A DNA stretch of 13,645 nt, from contig JBDSYA010000066.1 of NCBI GenBank assembly GCA_039925865.1, positions 1 to 13,645 on the forward strand. Direction: 5' to 3'. This stretch comes from JBDSYA01 sp039925865. GTDB lineage: Bacteria; Bacteroidota; Ignavibacteria; Tepidaquicellales; Tepidaquicellaceae. The translations under genes were made by a program, and so were the position numbers. The notes under the pieces were generated by a model that saw only the letters and a list, made by a program, of their open reading frames with translations, was not told the origin of the DNA and ran no database searches. Shown piece after piece: positions 1-6,263 of this stretch; within the stretch, counting starts at the first letter, position 1; each line of letters opens with the position of its first letter.

Positions 1-568
1 CGATTTCCTGTTGAGATTTATTCAATACAATTTTCTCTTTCAATTCATTGATCTCTTCCAGGATCTTATCATAGACAGGCTGTTCTTCCTTCCAGTCAAA
101 TCCAACCTTCGATGCTTTTTCCTGTATCCGGTATGCTTTAAGCAAAGCGGGAAGTTGCTCCGGAATACCGTCAATCACAGACTTACGGCCTTCTTTTCTT
201 TTTAGAATTTCCCAGTTCTTTTTTACCTCTTCACTGTCTGCAACTGTCACATCTGAAAATACATGAGGATGCCGGTCAATTAGTTTTTTCGTTTCAGATT
301 CGATTACATCTTTTAAAGTAAAATTTTTTTCTTCCTCCGCAATATTGGAATGAAAAACTACCTGCAAAAGGATGTCGCCCAGTTCTTTTTTTAGTTCAAC
401 CATGTTATTTTCATCAATTGCCTCCAGTGTTTCATAGGTTTCTTCGAGCAGACATCTTCGTAATGAGAGATGCGTCTGAATTTTGTCCCATGGACATTCC
501 TTCCTGAGTCTGCTTACAATCTTAATGAATTCACCGAATTCTTTTAATAATAAATCTTCTGTGCCCAA
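1..568 (-). CDS. mazG: MazG nucleoside triphosphate pyrophosphohydrolase (partial, 3' end outside window)
   Basis: House-cleaning enzyme that hydrolyses NTPs/dNTPs to the monophosphate and pyrophosphate in the cytoplasm. About 189 residues are visible from a TTG at 568; full-length family members have about 260, so the C-terminal quarter lies beyond position 1. The N-terminal domain carries RLRKECPWDKIQTH, then the metal-binding EExxE (EETYE, residues 42-46) and ExxD (ELGD, 62-65) motifs. The DRHPHVF and NWEILKRKEGRKSVIDGIP signatures and the start of the second MazG repeat (LPALLKAYRIQEKASKVGFDW) follow. Start choice: no ATG exists in this frame. The frame stays open upstream to 643, where it meets a TAA. 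TTG at 568 gives the expected short N-terminus, but a non-ATG start further upstream is possible. No Shine-Dalgarno is seen. Family call very sure, start unsure. Confidence 0.93.
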   Translation of the reverse strand, partial: MGTEDLLLKEFGEFIKIVSRLRKECPWDKIQTHLSLRRCLLEETYETLEAIDENNMVELKKELGDILLQVVFHSNIAEEEKNFTLKDVIESETKKLIDRHPHVFSDVTVADSEEVKKNWEILKRKEGRKSVIDGIPEQLPALLKAYRIQEKASKVGFDWKEEQPVYDKILEEINELKEKIVLNKSQQEI

Positions 569-643
569 TTCGAATAGTTTTATTTGATGTTTATTAAGAT
601 AAAAATTTTTTGACTCTAATTCAGTGCGTAAATTAATTATCAG

Positions 644-1067
644 TTAAATTTTTGATTTAAGTTTATTCATAAAATTAACAAACTGTTTAAATGTAGAGAT
701 AATAATTTTTATACAATTATTCAACTTACATGAAAATTAAAGACAGCATACATCCAAAACGTTTTTCAAAGTAATTGCATTATCCAAAAATCGATTCACC
801 GATTAACCCCGATTACATCCGTCCAAAACGATTGTTCAGTATAAGTAAATACTATTTTTAAAAGATTTTTCTAGCGATAATTTGTAGAAAACTTATGAAA
901 TACCCCTCCCAAACCCTCCCCTTAGTAGCTAAGGGGAGGGCAGGGTGGGGTTGTTGAAGGTTAAGAAAATTTTCAATGAACAATTAATTATTTCAAAGTT
1001 TTTTCTTAATTTGAAAATTATTTTGGACAGTAGTAAACCCCGATTGAACTTCTAAACAAAATCTGAA
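644..1067. other. Gene-free stretch between divergent mazG and ald
   Basis: No plausible coding sequence on either strand. It contains an AT-rich leader next to mazG, a cluster of short repeated words (CGATT at 792, 800, 810, 829 and 1041; TCCAAAACG at 753 and 822), and a strongly GC-rich palindrome at 902-951 that stands out against the AT-rich surroundings. It should hold the promoters of mazG (-) and ald (+). Confidence 0.6.
902..951. repeat. GC-rich REP-like palindrome
   Basis: Perfect 12-bp inverted arms CCCTCCCCTTAG (914-925) and CTAAGGGGAGGG (929-940) around a 3-nt loop. They are enclosed by imperfect outer arms ACCCCTCCC (902-910) and GGGTGGGGT (943-951) with one mismatch. It is not followed by a T-tract and lies mid-intergenic, so it looks like a dispersed palindromic repeat rather than a terminator. 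Short palindromes of this kind are scattered in many Bacteroidota-like genomes; copy number here cannot be judged from one window. Confidence 0.7.
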
Positions 1068-1098
1068 TTGAATAACGTACTCAAATAGCATATTTTTA
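1068..1098 (+). promoter_or_regulatory. Candidate promoter of ald (Bacteroidota-type)
   Basis: TTG at 1068-1070, a 20-nt spacer, and TATTTTTA at 1091-1098. This resembles the Bacteroidota -33 TTG / -7 TAnnTTTG pattern with the last base off. It would place the transcript start about 20 nt before the ATG at 1125. Such AT-rich matches are easily produced by chance. Confidence 0.3.
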
Positions 1099-1124
1099 TC
1101 ATTATCAAATTTTAACTTATCAAT

Positions 1125-2237
1125 ATGAAAATAGGTGTTCCTAAAGAAATAAAAACTAATGAGAACAGGGTTGCATTAACTCCTGGTGGTGCGGAAGTTA
1201 TGAAAAGGAATGGACATAAAGTTTATGTGCTTACTGGAGCAGGCATAGGGAGCGGGTTTTCCGATGCTGACTATAAAAAGGCAGGAGCCACAATTCTCAA
1301 AACAGCAGCAGATGTTTTCAAAACTGCCGATATGATAATGAAAGTCAAAGAGCCGATCAAAGCGGAATATAATTTGATAAGAAATGAACAGGTAGTGTTT
1401 ACCTATTTTCACTTTGCCTCTTCAAAAGATCTTACACTAGCAATGATGAAAAATAAATGTATCGCTATCGCATATGAAACAGTTCAGAAAGAAGACGGGT
1501 CATTACCGCTTCTTATTCCTATGAGTGAAGTTGCCGGAAGAATGGCTCCTCAGGAAGGAGCGAAATATCTTGAGAGAACTATGGGAGGACGGGGAGTTTT
1601 ACTGGGCGGAGTTCCGGGCACAGAGCCGGCTGAAGTAGTTGTTCTCGGAGGCGGCATTGTTGGAACTAATGCTGCAAAGATTGCTGCCGGTTTCGGAGCA
1701 AAGGTTACGATCATGGATAATAATCTTTACAGACTAAGATACCTTGATGATGTAATGGCAAAGAATGTGTCAACGATGATGAGCAATCCTCATAATATCA
1801 GAGAAGCTATCAAAAAAGCAGATCTTGTAATCGGAGCAGTTTTGATTGCAGGTGCGAAGGCTCCAAAGCTTATCACAAAAGATATGTTAAAGCTTATGAA
1901 AAAAGGCTCAGTTGTGGTTGATGTTTCAGTTGATCAGGGAGGTTGTATTGAAACATGTCATCCGACAACTCACGAAGATCCGACCTATGTAGTCAATGAC
2001 GTTGTCCATTACTGCGTTGCCAATATGCCTGGCGCTGTTCCTTTTACTTCTACTATCGCTTTAACAAATGCTACACTTCCATATGCTGTCGAACTGGCAA
2101 ACAAAGGCTGGCATAAAGCCTGTATTGAAAATGAAGAACTTAAGCTTGGATTAAATATGATCGACGGAACTATAGTTTATAAAGGTGTTGCTGATGCATT
2201 CGGTTATAATTTTAAGAATGTAGATGATATGATCTAA
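1125..2237 (+). CDS. ald: Alanine dehydrogenase
   Basis: NAD-dependent L-alanine dehydrogenase (EC 1.4.1.1), reversibly converting L-alanine to pyruvate and ammonia in the cytoplasm; it links amino-acid breakdown or ammonia assimilation to central carbon metabolism. 370 residues, the usual length. The N-terminal catalytic domain has the substrate residues R15, K75 (KVKEP) and H96 (YFHFASS). The Rossmann domain has GGGIVG at 175-180, with D198 ending the second strand (VTIMDNN). D270 (VSVDQGG) is the conserved catalytic aspartate. All four active-site residues fall at the family's standard positions. The start is the ATG of MKIGVPKEIK, the canonical N-terminus; no Shine-Dalgarno precedes it. 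Monocistronic: a terminator follows within 30 nt and the next genes converge on it. Confidence 0.98.
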   Translation: MKIGVPKEIKTNENRVALTPGGAEVMKRNGHKVYVLTGAGIGSGFSDADYKKAGATILKTAADVFKTADMIMKVKEPIKAEYNLIRNEQVVFTYFHFASSKDLTLAMMKNKCIAIAYETVQKEDGSLPLLIPMSEVAGRMAPQEGAKYLERTMGGRGVLLGGVPGTEPAEVVVLGGGIVGTNAAKIAAGFGAKVTIMDNNLYRLRYLDDVMAKNVSTMMSNPHNIREAIKKADLVIGAVLIAGAKAPKLITKDMLKLMKKGSVVVDVSVDQGGCIETCHPTTHEDPTYVVNDVVHYCVANMPGAVPFTSTIALTNATLPYAVELANKGWHKACIENEELKLGLNMIDGTIVYKGVADAFGYNFKNVDDMI

Positions 2238-2263
2238 GACATTTTTTAAAAGGAAATAATTTT

Positions 2264-2288
2264 AAAGCCTGCGAGAGCGGGCTTTTTT
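2264..2288 (+). terminator. Intrinsic terminator of ald
   Basis: Stem AAAGCCTGC (2264-2272) with GCGGGCTTT (2277-2285), one G-U pair, GAGA tetraloop, and a run of six T at 2283-2288. It starts 27 nt after the ald stop. The A-rich 5' flank may let it also serve the converging minus-strand operon that ends at 2325, though less well. Confidence 0.85.
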
Positions 2289-2324
2289 ATTATCTTAGCT
2301 TCTTACATAACAACAGCTTTTTTA

Positions 2325-3005
2325 TCACTCCAACTTATCCTTCAACATTTTCGTCTTCACAGTATTTACAAATTCGTCGGTAGAATTCGTTTTCGGAAAA
2401 GGTATTGAAGAAATCGGTACATTCAGAAATTTGCAAAGTGGTTCCCAGCCGCTTTTTACATCATACACCAGCAATTTCTCTTTCGGTATCGTGTTTAATA
2501 TTTCGTAATTGTACTTGTTAAAGTGTTCGATAACTTTAGTTTTATCTTTCAGATCTTTTCCAAAAAATGTTTCCACCATTCCTCCGTTGTACTTCATTAC
2601 CCTCAGGCGCTTTCTCAAAGCAGAAGAGAATGGTAAACGTATAGCCATTTTCACAATTCTTCCGACCGAAGGTTTCACAGCCCAGAAGATCGTATCACTT
2701 ATACTTTTAAACCAGGTTTCCGGATCACGTGTCGTATGAATTACTTTTGCATCAGGATAATTTTCAAGAATTTGTTTATAATATCTGATGACGGGCATAT
2801 CACAGGCTGAATGATAACCTTTGAACAATCCATCCCAGTCAACATCTTCTCCTCGTTCTGCCTTTTCAAAATATATGATCTGTTCGGGATTGCTCAAGAG
2901 TTCATACATATGATAGCATTTACCAAAACCTAAATATTCTAAGGCAATTTTTAAAGAACTTGTGCCTGTTCGTCCCTGCCCTGTCCCAAAAACCTGTAGT
3001 GCCAT
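2325..3005 (-). CDS. Sulfotransferase-family protein (Sulfotransfer_4-like)
   Basis: 226 residues, a single P-loop-like domain. GTGQGRTGTSSLKIAL (7-22) matches the PAPS 5'-phosphosulfate-binding loop of sulfotransferases. VIHTTRDPETWFKSIS (88-103) matches the 3'-phosphate-binding strand and helix, with R93 and the following serines. The C-terminus (YDVKSGWEPLCKFLNVP, 181-197, then PFPKTN) is typical of the Sulfotransfer_4 (NAD-dependent epimerase-like annotated) subfamily found in bacteria and eukaryotes. The expected activity is transfer of sulfate from PAPS to an unknown hydroxyl or amine acceptor. No signal peptide or membrane segment, so cytoplasmic. It is the last gene of an apparent operon, 42 nt after the cupin gene. 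Family call good, substrate unknown. Confidence 0.85.
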   Translation of the reverse strand: MALQVFGTGQGRTGTSSLKIALEYLGFGKCYHMYELLSNPEQIIYFEKAERGEDVDWDGLFKGYHSACDMPVIRYYKQILENYPDAKVIHTTRDPETWFKSISDTIFWAVKPSVGRIVKMAIRLPFSSALRKRLRVMKYNGGMVETFFGKDLKDKTKVIEHFNKYNYEILNTIPKEKLLVYDVKSGWEPLCKFLNVPISSIPFPKTNSTDEFVNTVKTKMLKDKLE

Positions 3006-3047
3006 ATGATTTTAATTGATCTTAGAAAGAAATTTTATCTTATAAAA

Positions 3048-3455
3048 TTATATTTGATCAGTATACACCTTTGTTATGGTGAGTAATAAAACAGATTCCT
3101 GAATCGCTTTTACTGAATGGGAAATTCCTTCATGAATCACCAGCATTTGTCCTTTGATCATCTCTACGTACTCAAGATCCGTGCTTAATTTTATCTGACC
3201 TTCTGCCACCTGGACACTTGCTATACCATTTACGGAATGCCGTACCATCTCTGCTCCTTCATGCAGCGCGATCAGAACAATAGTAATAGTTTTTGATTTG
3301 AAAACAGTGATTGCATTTCTGTCACTGTCTTTCCATGAAGACTCCTGTTTGATCTGCTCCATAAATGCTGTCAGATCAATTGGTACAATTGAGGCATCAA
3401 GGATTCTATCTCCTTCAGGCCTCTGGGGAGTTCCTTCATTAAATTTAACTTCCAT
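3048..3455 (-). CDS. Small single-domain cupin protein
   Basis: 135 residues. The C-terminal two thirds read as one cupin barrel. Motif-1-like segment: LHEGAEMVRHSVNGIASVQVAEGQI (63-87, split here as LHEGAEMVRHSV and NGIASVQVAEGQI), with H65, E69 and H73 in place of the classic HxH...E. Motif-2-like segment: KGQMLVIHEGISHSVKA (101-117), with G102, G110 and H113, where histidine (H108) replaces the usual proline. The N-terminus (about 1-50) is family-specific. Such small cupins often bind a metal or a small molecule; whether the metal site is intact is doubtful because the canonical HxH is absent. Middle gene between the DinB-fold and sulfotransferase genes (57 and 42 nt gaps, same strand), so probably co-transcribed. 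Function unknown. Confidence 0.75.
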   Translation of the reverse strand: MEVKFNEGTPQRPEGDRILDASIVPIDLTAFMEQIKQESSWKDSDRNAITVFKSKTITIVLIALHEGAEMVRHSVNGIASVQVAEGQIKLSTDLEYVEMIKGQMLVIHEGISHSVKAIQESVLLLTITKVYTDQI

Positions 3456-3512
3456 TTTATGTGATTATAATTTTATGAAATTTTTAAGGACATATAAATT
3501 TTTTGTATTAAT

Positions 3513-4016
3513 TTATATTGGATGCGCATCAATGGTGCTGCTGATTACAAATAATTTTTCTATTTGCCGTCTGTGTCTGAGAATATGCACAATTGCATGC
3601 TCCAGCAGTTGTTCCACATCATAACTTGGTCCCCATCGCACCTTCATAATATTTTTCATAATGTCTTCGTCCGTCATCTCCCATTTATTTTCCAGTGTTT
3701 CAATATTATATTTAAGCATAAGTTCAATTTCACTGCAGGCTAATTCCGGAGTATCTGTTTCATAACTTTCATTTCTTTCTTTCAAAGGTTCATTAAACTG
3801 AATCCGGATATAATTAGCATATCCATATCCTGCGCCAACCACATGATTCATTATTGTCCGGATTGATTTACAGTCTGGATCTTGCGTCTCTTTATCGAGT
3901 ATTGCTGCATAACTTTCCTGATCAATTAATTTCAATACACTTTTAAGTTCTGTGGCGGCTCTTTCATATTCATCCATGAGAGCACCGACTGAGCCTTTTC
4001 TATAAGATCTTGTCAT
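3513..4016 (-). CDS. DinB/YfiT-fold putative metal-dependent protein
   Basis: 167 residues, all-helical, cytoplasmic. Three histidines fit the DinB-superfamily metal site: H58 (IMNHVVGAGYGYANY) and H140/H144 in LLEHAIVHILRHRRQIEKL (137-155), at the usual spacing; H148 is the neighbouring conserved histidine. The superfamily includes thiol S-transferases (bacillithiol transferase BstA, mycothiol-dependent enzymes) and uncharacterised damage-inducible proteins. The presence of bshA 7.7 kb away makes a bacillithiol-dependent conjugation or isomerisation role plausible, but that is inference. It is the first gene of the minus-strand operon, with a 269-nt divergent gap to the AtuA-family gene carrying the promoters. 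The ATG at 4016 gives MTRSYRKGSV; no Shine-Dalgarno. Fold call sure, substrate unknown. Confidence 0.85.
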   Translation of the reverse strand: MTRSYRKGSVGALMDEYERAATELKSVLKLIDQESYAAILDKETQDPDCKSIRTIMNHVVGAGYGYANYIRIQFNEPLKERNESYETDTPELACSEIELMLKYNIETLENKWEMTDEDIMKNIMKVRWGPSYDVEQLLEHAIVHILRHRRQIEKLFVISSTIDAHPI

Positions 4017-4228
4017 AATTTAAATTTAAATTTGAATTTGTAAAATAATATTATTTATTGCCAAAAAAACATATTCATTCCGGTCGTCTTTTTTTAAAAT
4101 ATAAAATTTATTAATGAAAATAAAATGGTAAACAAAGCTGTAAGTAAATTTATATCAGTATTGAGCCGTTGTATAAAGTTAAAATTTTATTCATTATCAT
4201 CCTTAGAAAATACTGAAGTTTTGATAGT

Positions 4229-4280
4229 CTTTTAAATTGTTACACAAAATTTATTTGAGTAATTTGTGACAATTTTAAAA
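4229..4280. promoter_or_regulatory. Long imperfect inverted repeat ahead of the AtuA-family gene
   Basis: Left arm CTTTTAAATTGT-TA-CACAAA (4229-4248) pairs with right arm TTTGTGACAATTTTAAAA (4263-4280): about 17 paired bases with two small bulges and a 14-nt loop. The core ATTGT..CACAAA / TTTGTGACAAT is well conserved in both arms. It ends 5 nt before the ATG at 4286, so it could be an operator for a dimeric regulator or a 5'-UTR hairpin affecting translation. The arms are AT-rich, so chance pairing contributes to the outer part. Confidence 0.5.
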
Positions 4281-4285
4281 TAATA

Positions 4286-5650
4286 ATGAAAGAGAAAATT
4301 CGAATCGCTTCCGGCCAGGGCTTCTGGGGTGATCTTGTTGATGCCCCTTATAAACAGGCTATTGGCGGTCCCGTTGATTATATCATGATGGACTACCTTG
4401 CTGAAGTTACGATGTCAATTCTCCAAAAACAAAAATTAAAAGATCCTTCTTTAGGATATGCCAGAGACATTCCTCCATTGATGCAAAGATTACTTCCCGT
4501 AATCAAAGAAAAAAATATAAAAGTAATTACAAACGGCGGCGGCGTGAATCCGTTCGCATGTAAAGATGCAATATTTAAAGAAGCAAGAAAACTAGGCATC
4601 AAAGAATTGAAGATTGGAGTTGTGTACGGCGATAATATTCTTGACAGGATTGGAGAGTTTACTTCATTAGACGTTTCGCTCAACAATATGGAAACCGGCG
4701 AGAGTGTTTCTACAGTTGCTGATAAAATGCTGAGTGCGAATGTTTATTTCGGAGCACAGGCGATCGTTGATTGCTTAAAACAGGGTGCGGATATCGTAGT
4801 GACCGGAAGAGTTACGGATACGGGGCTGACACTTGCACCTATGATTTACGAATTCGGTTGGGATATGAATGACTGGGATCTGATGGTGGCAGGAACAGTT
4901 GCCGGCCATATAATAGAGTGCGGAGGACAGGCGAGCGGCGGGAATTTTCTCGGCGACTGGAAAAGTATTCCTGACCTTGCGAGAATTGGTTTCCCGATCG
5001 CTGAAGCATATCCGAACGGTGAAGTTATTATTACTAAACATGAAAATACCGGAGGCAAAGTAAGCATTGAAACTGTGAGTCAGCAGCTTGTTTATGAGAT
5101 CGGTGATCCAATGGATTATATAACGCCGGATTGTATTGCGGATTTTACTTCTATAAAGCTTGAAGATGTGGGTGAGAACAGAGTTAGGATGTATGATGTA
5201 AAAGGTTTTCCCGCAACTGAATATTATAAAGTTTCTATGTCTTATTCTGACGGATACAGCGCGTTTGGTTCATTAACTTATTCATGGCCTGATGCTCTGG
5301 AAAAAGCAAAAGCTGCGGATGAAATTTTAAGAATTCGTTTGAATGATCTTGGACTGAAATTTGAAGAGATAAGAACAGAATTTCAGGGTTACAATGCATG
5401 TCACGGTCCGATCGCAAAAAAAATTGATGATTTGAATGAAGTAGTATTAAGAGTTGGAGTGCGTTCATTTGACAGAAAAGCTGTAGAAAGATTCGGAATG
5501 GAGATCGCTCCATTAATACTTACAGGACCGCCGGGTGTAACAGGATTTGCAGGAGGAAGGCCGAAGCCGTCGGATGTAGTCGCATACTGGCCTGCATTGA
5601 TCAAGAAGGATTTAGTCAAACCGGAGTTTGTTGTTGAAAATTTAAAATGA
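4286..5650 (+). CDS. AtuA/DUF1446-family protein (acyclic terpene utilisation-like)
   Basis: 454 residues, cytoplasmic. Clear DUF1446/AtuA signatures: IASGQGFWGD (7-16), DYLAEVTMSIL (36-46), NGGGVNP (83-89), VVTGRVTDTGLTLAP (171-185), AGTVAGHIIECGGQASGGNF (202-221), GFPIAEA (235-241), ITKHENTGGKV (249-259) and QLVYEIGDP (267-275). The glycine-rich end LTGPPGVTGFAGGRPKPSD (412-430) is also typical. In pseudomonads AtuA is required for citronellol/geraniol breakdown, but its reaction is not established. Those proteins are roughly 100 residues longer; here the protein stops after the main domain and no second-domain ORF follows. No carboxylase or acyl-CoA genes of the terpene pathway lie nearby, so that pathway role is not supported. 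The end of this gene overlaps the first copy of a 29-nt direct repeat. Confidence 0.88.
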   Translation: MKEKIRIASGQGFWGDLVDAPYKQAIGGPVDYIMMDYLAEVTMSILQKQKLKDPSLGYARDIPPLMQRLLPVIKEKNIKVITNGGGVNPFACKDAIFKEARKLGIKELKIGVVYGDNILDRIGEFTSLDVSLNNMETGESVSTVADKMLSANVYFGAQAIVDCLKQGADIVVTGRVTDTGLTLAPMIYEFGWDMNDWDLMVAGTVAGHIIECGGQASGGNFLGDWKSIPDLARIGFPIAEAYPNGEVIITKHENTGGKVSIETVSQQLVYEIGDPMDYITPDCIADFTSIKLEDVGENRVRMYDVKGFPATEYYKVSMSYSDGYSAFGSLTYSWPDALEKAKAADEILRIRLNDLGLKFEEIRTEFQGYNACHGPIAKKIDDLNEVVLRVGVRSFDRKAVERFGMEIAPLILTGPPGVTGFAGGRPKPSDVVAYWPALIKKDLVKPEFVVENLK

Positions 5651-5680
5651 AAAAATTTAAAAGTAAAAATACATATGAAA
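5641..5680 (+). repeat. Direct repeat, copy 1 (overlaps end of AtuA-family gene)
   Basis: Positions 5652-5680 are identical over 29 nt to 6805-6833. Similarity extends upstream through TTTAAAATGA (5641-5650, the AtuA stop) with a 2-nt A-run difference. A weaker copy sits at 6608-6648. The sequence is A-rich, but 29 identical bases are too many for chance. Confidence 0.85.
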
Positions 5681-5736
5681 TATTTGAAAGGAATAATCAA
5701 ATGAATTTTCAAGTAAAATATTGAATTCCGAATTAG

Positions 5737-6010
5737 AGAATATTTCCGAAGATCCTTTTATTAGAAACAGATACACGAATAGAAACATTAAAATTCTATT
5801 TAGAAAGAGCAGTGTCAAAATACTTAATACTTGTAAAGAAGATCATGATCGTGACCATGAAAAATATAAATCCAAAAATTAACAAAGTTCATTTTGATAT
5901 AAGAAACAGAAAAATAATTTTTTTGGGATAAAGATAAAATTGAAGATTTTAAAGATGAATTGATAGAAAGAATAAGAGAGTTTTTGAATTTACAAAATCA
6001 AAACAAATAA
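5737..6010 (+). pseudogene. Frameshifted gene remnant, C-terminal part of a possible nucleotide-binding (TIR/deoxyribosyltransferase-like) protein
   Basis: No intact ORF, but a protein-like reading frame runs from 5737 after a TAG: LLLETDTRIETLKFYLERAV, then KYLILVKKIMIVTM, then INKVHFDIRNRKIIF, stopping at TAA 5929-5931. Dropping one T from the seven-T run at 5918-5924 restores frame into WDKDKIEDFKDELIERIREF and a stop at 6008-6010, 5 nt before the antitoxin ATG. The end pattern (hydrophobic strand, then KVHFDI..., RKIIFW, then a charged amphipathic helix) resembles the C-terminus of TIR-like or nucleoside-2-deoxyribosyltransferase-like proteins; that assignment is weak. There is no start codon or N-terminal half, so it is a relic, or a sequencing error in the homopolymer plus a 5' truncation. 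Confidence 0.45.
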
Positions 6011-6015
6011 ATTTT

Positions 6016-6258
6016 ATGTACACACTAAAAAAAACATTGCGAATTCCCAAAGACAGGGAATTAAAAATTAAGTTACCCGAATCGTTCGACATTAATAAAA
6101 AAGTTGTTATTATGATTGAAGAAGAAGACGAAAAATCAGAAGATTACAAAAAGAAATTAAAGCTAATGAAAAAATGCGTTGATGATCCTTTATTTCAGCA
6201 AGATATGAAGGAGATTTCAGACGATTTTAATGCGATTGATTTTGAAAACACTCATTAA
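6016..6258 (+). CDS. Putative antitoxin of a MazF/PemK-type pair
   Basis: 80 residues, highly charged. The N-terminal half (MYTLKKTLRIPKDRELKIKL, 1-20, then PESFDINKKVVIMIEEE) looks like a short beta-rich DNA-binding or dimerisation segment. The C-terminal half is acidic and helical (KLMKKCVDDPLFQQDMKEIS, 49-68, then DDFNAIDFE). A DPLF..D..E...DF...D tail is typical of small antitoxins partnered with PemK-like toxins and would wrap the toxin. It lacks an obvious AbrB/MazE swapped-hairpin signature. The gene lies 5 nt upstream of the toxin ORF on the same strand, the standard antitoxin-first order, so translational coupling and autoregulation of the pair are expected. Assigned mainly by context plus tail similarity. 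Confidence 0.75.
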   Translation: MYTLKKTLRIPKDRELKIKLPESFDINKKVVIMIEEEDEKSEDYKKKLKLMKKCVDDPLFQQDMKEISDDFNAIDFENTH

Positions 6259-6263
6259 GTTGA

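Noticed and set aside
11..205. 64-codon plus-strand ORF at the left edge
   Set aside because: Antisense to the well-conserved mazG frame; phenylalanine-rich composition typical of a shadow frame.
753..1045. Short repeated words considered as a CRISPR-like or origin iteron array
   Set aside because: Units are only 5-9 nt, spacing is irregular, and no cas, rep or dnaA gene is near.
3298..3624. 108-codon plus-strand ORF across the cupin-DinB junction
   Set aside because: Antisense to two recognisable genes; cysteine/serine-rich shadow.
4017..4045. TTTAAATTTAAATTTGAATTT tract as a possible repeat array
   Set aside because: Low-complexity A/T run directly ahead of the DinB-fold gene; too simple and short to call an array or operator.
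5401..5712. 103-codon minus-strand ORF opposite the AtuA-family gene end
   Set aside because: Overlaps a strongly conserved coding region on the other strand and has no family features.
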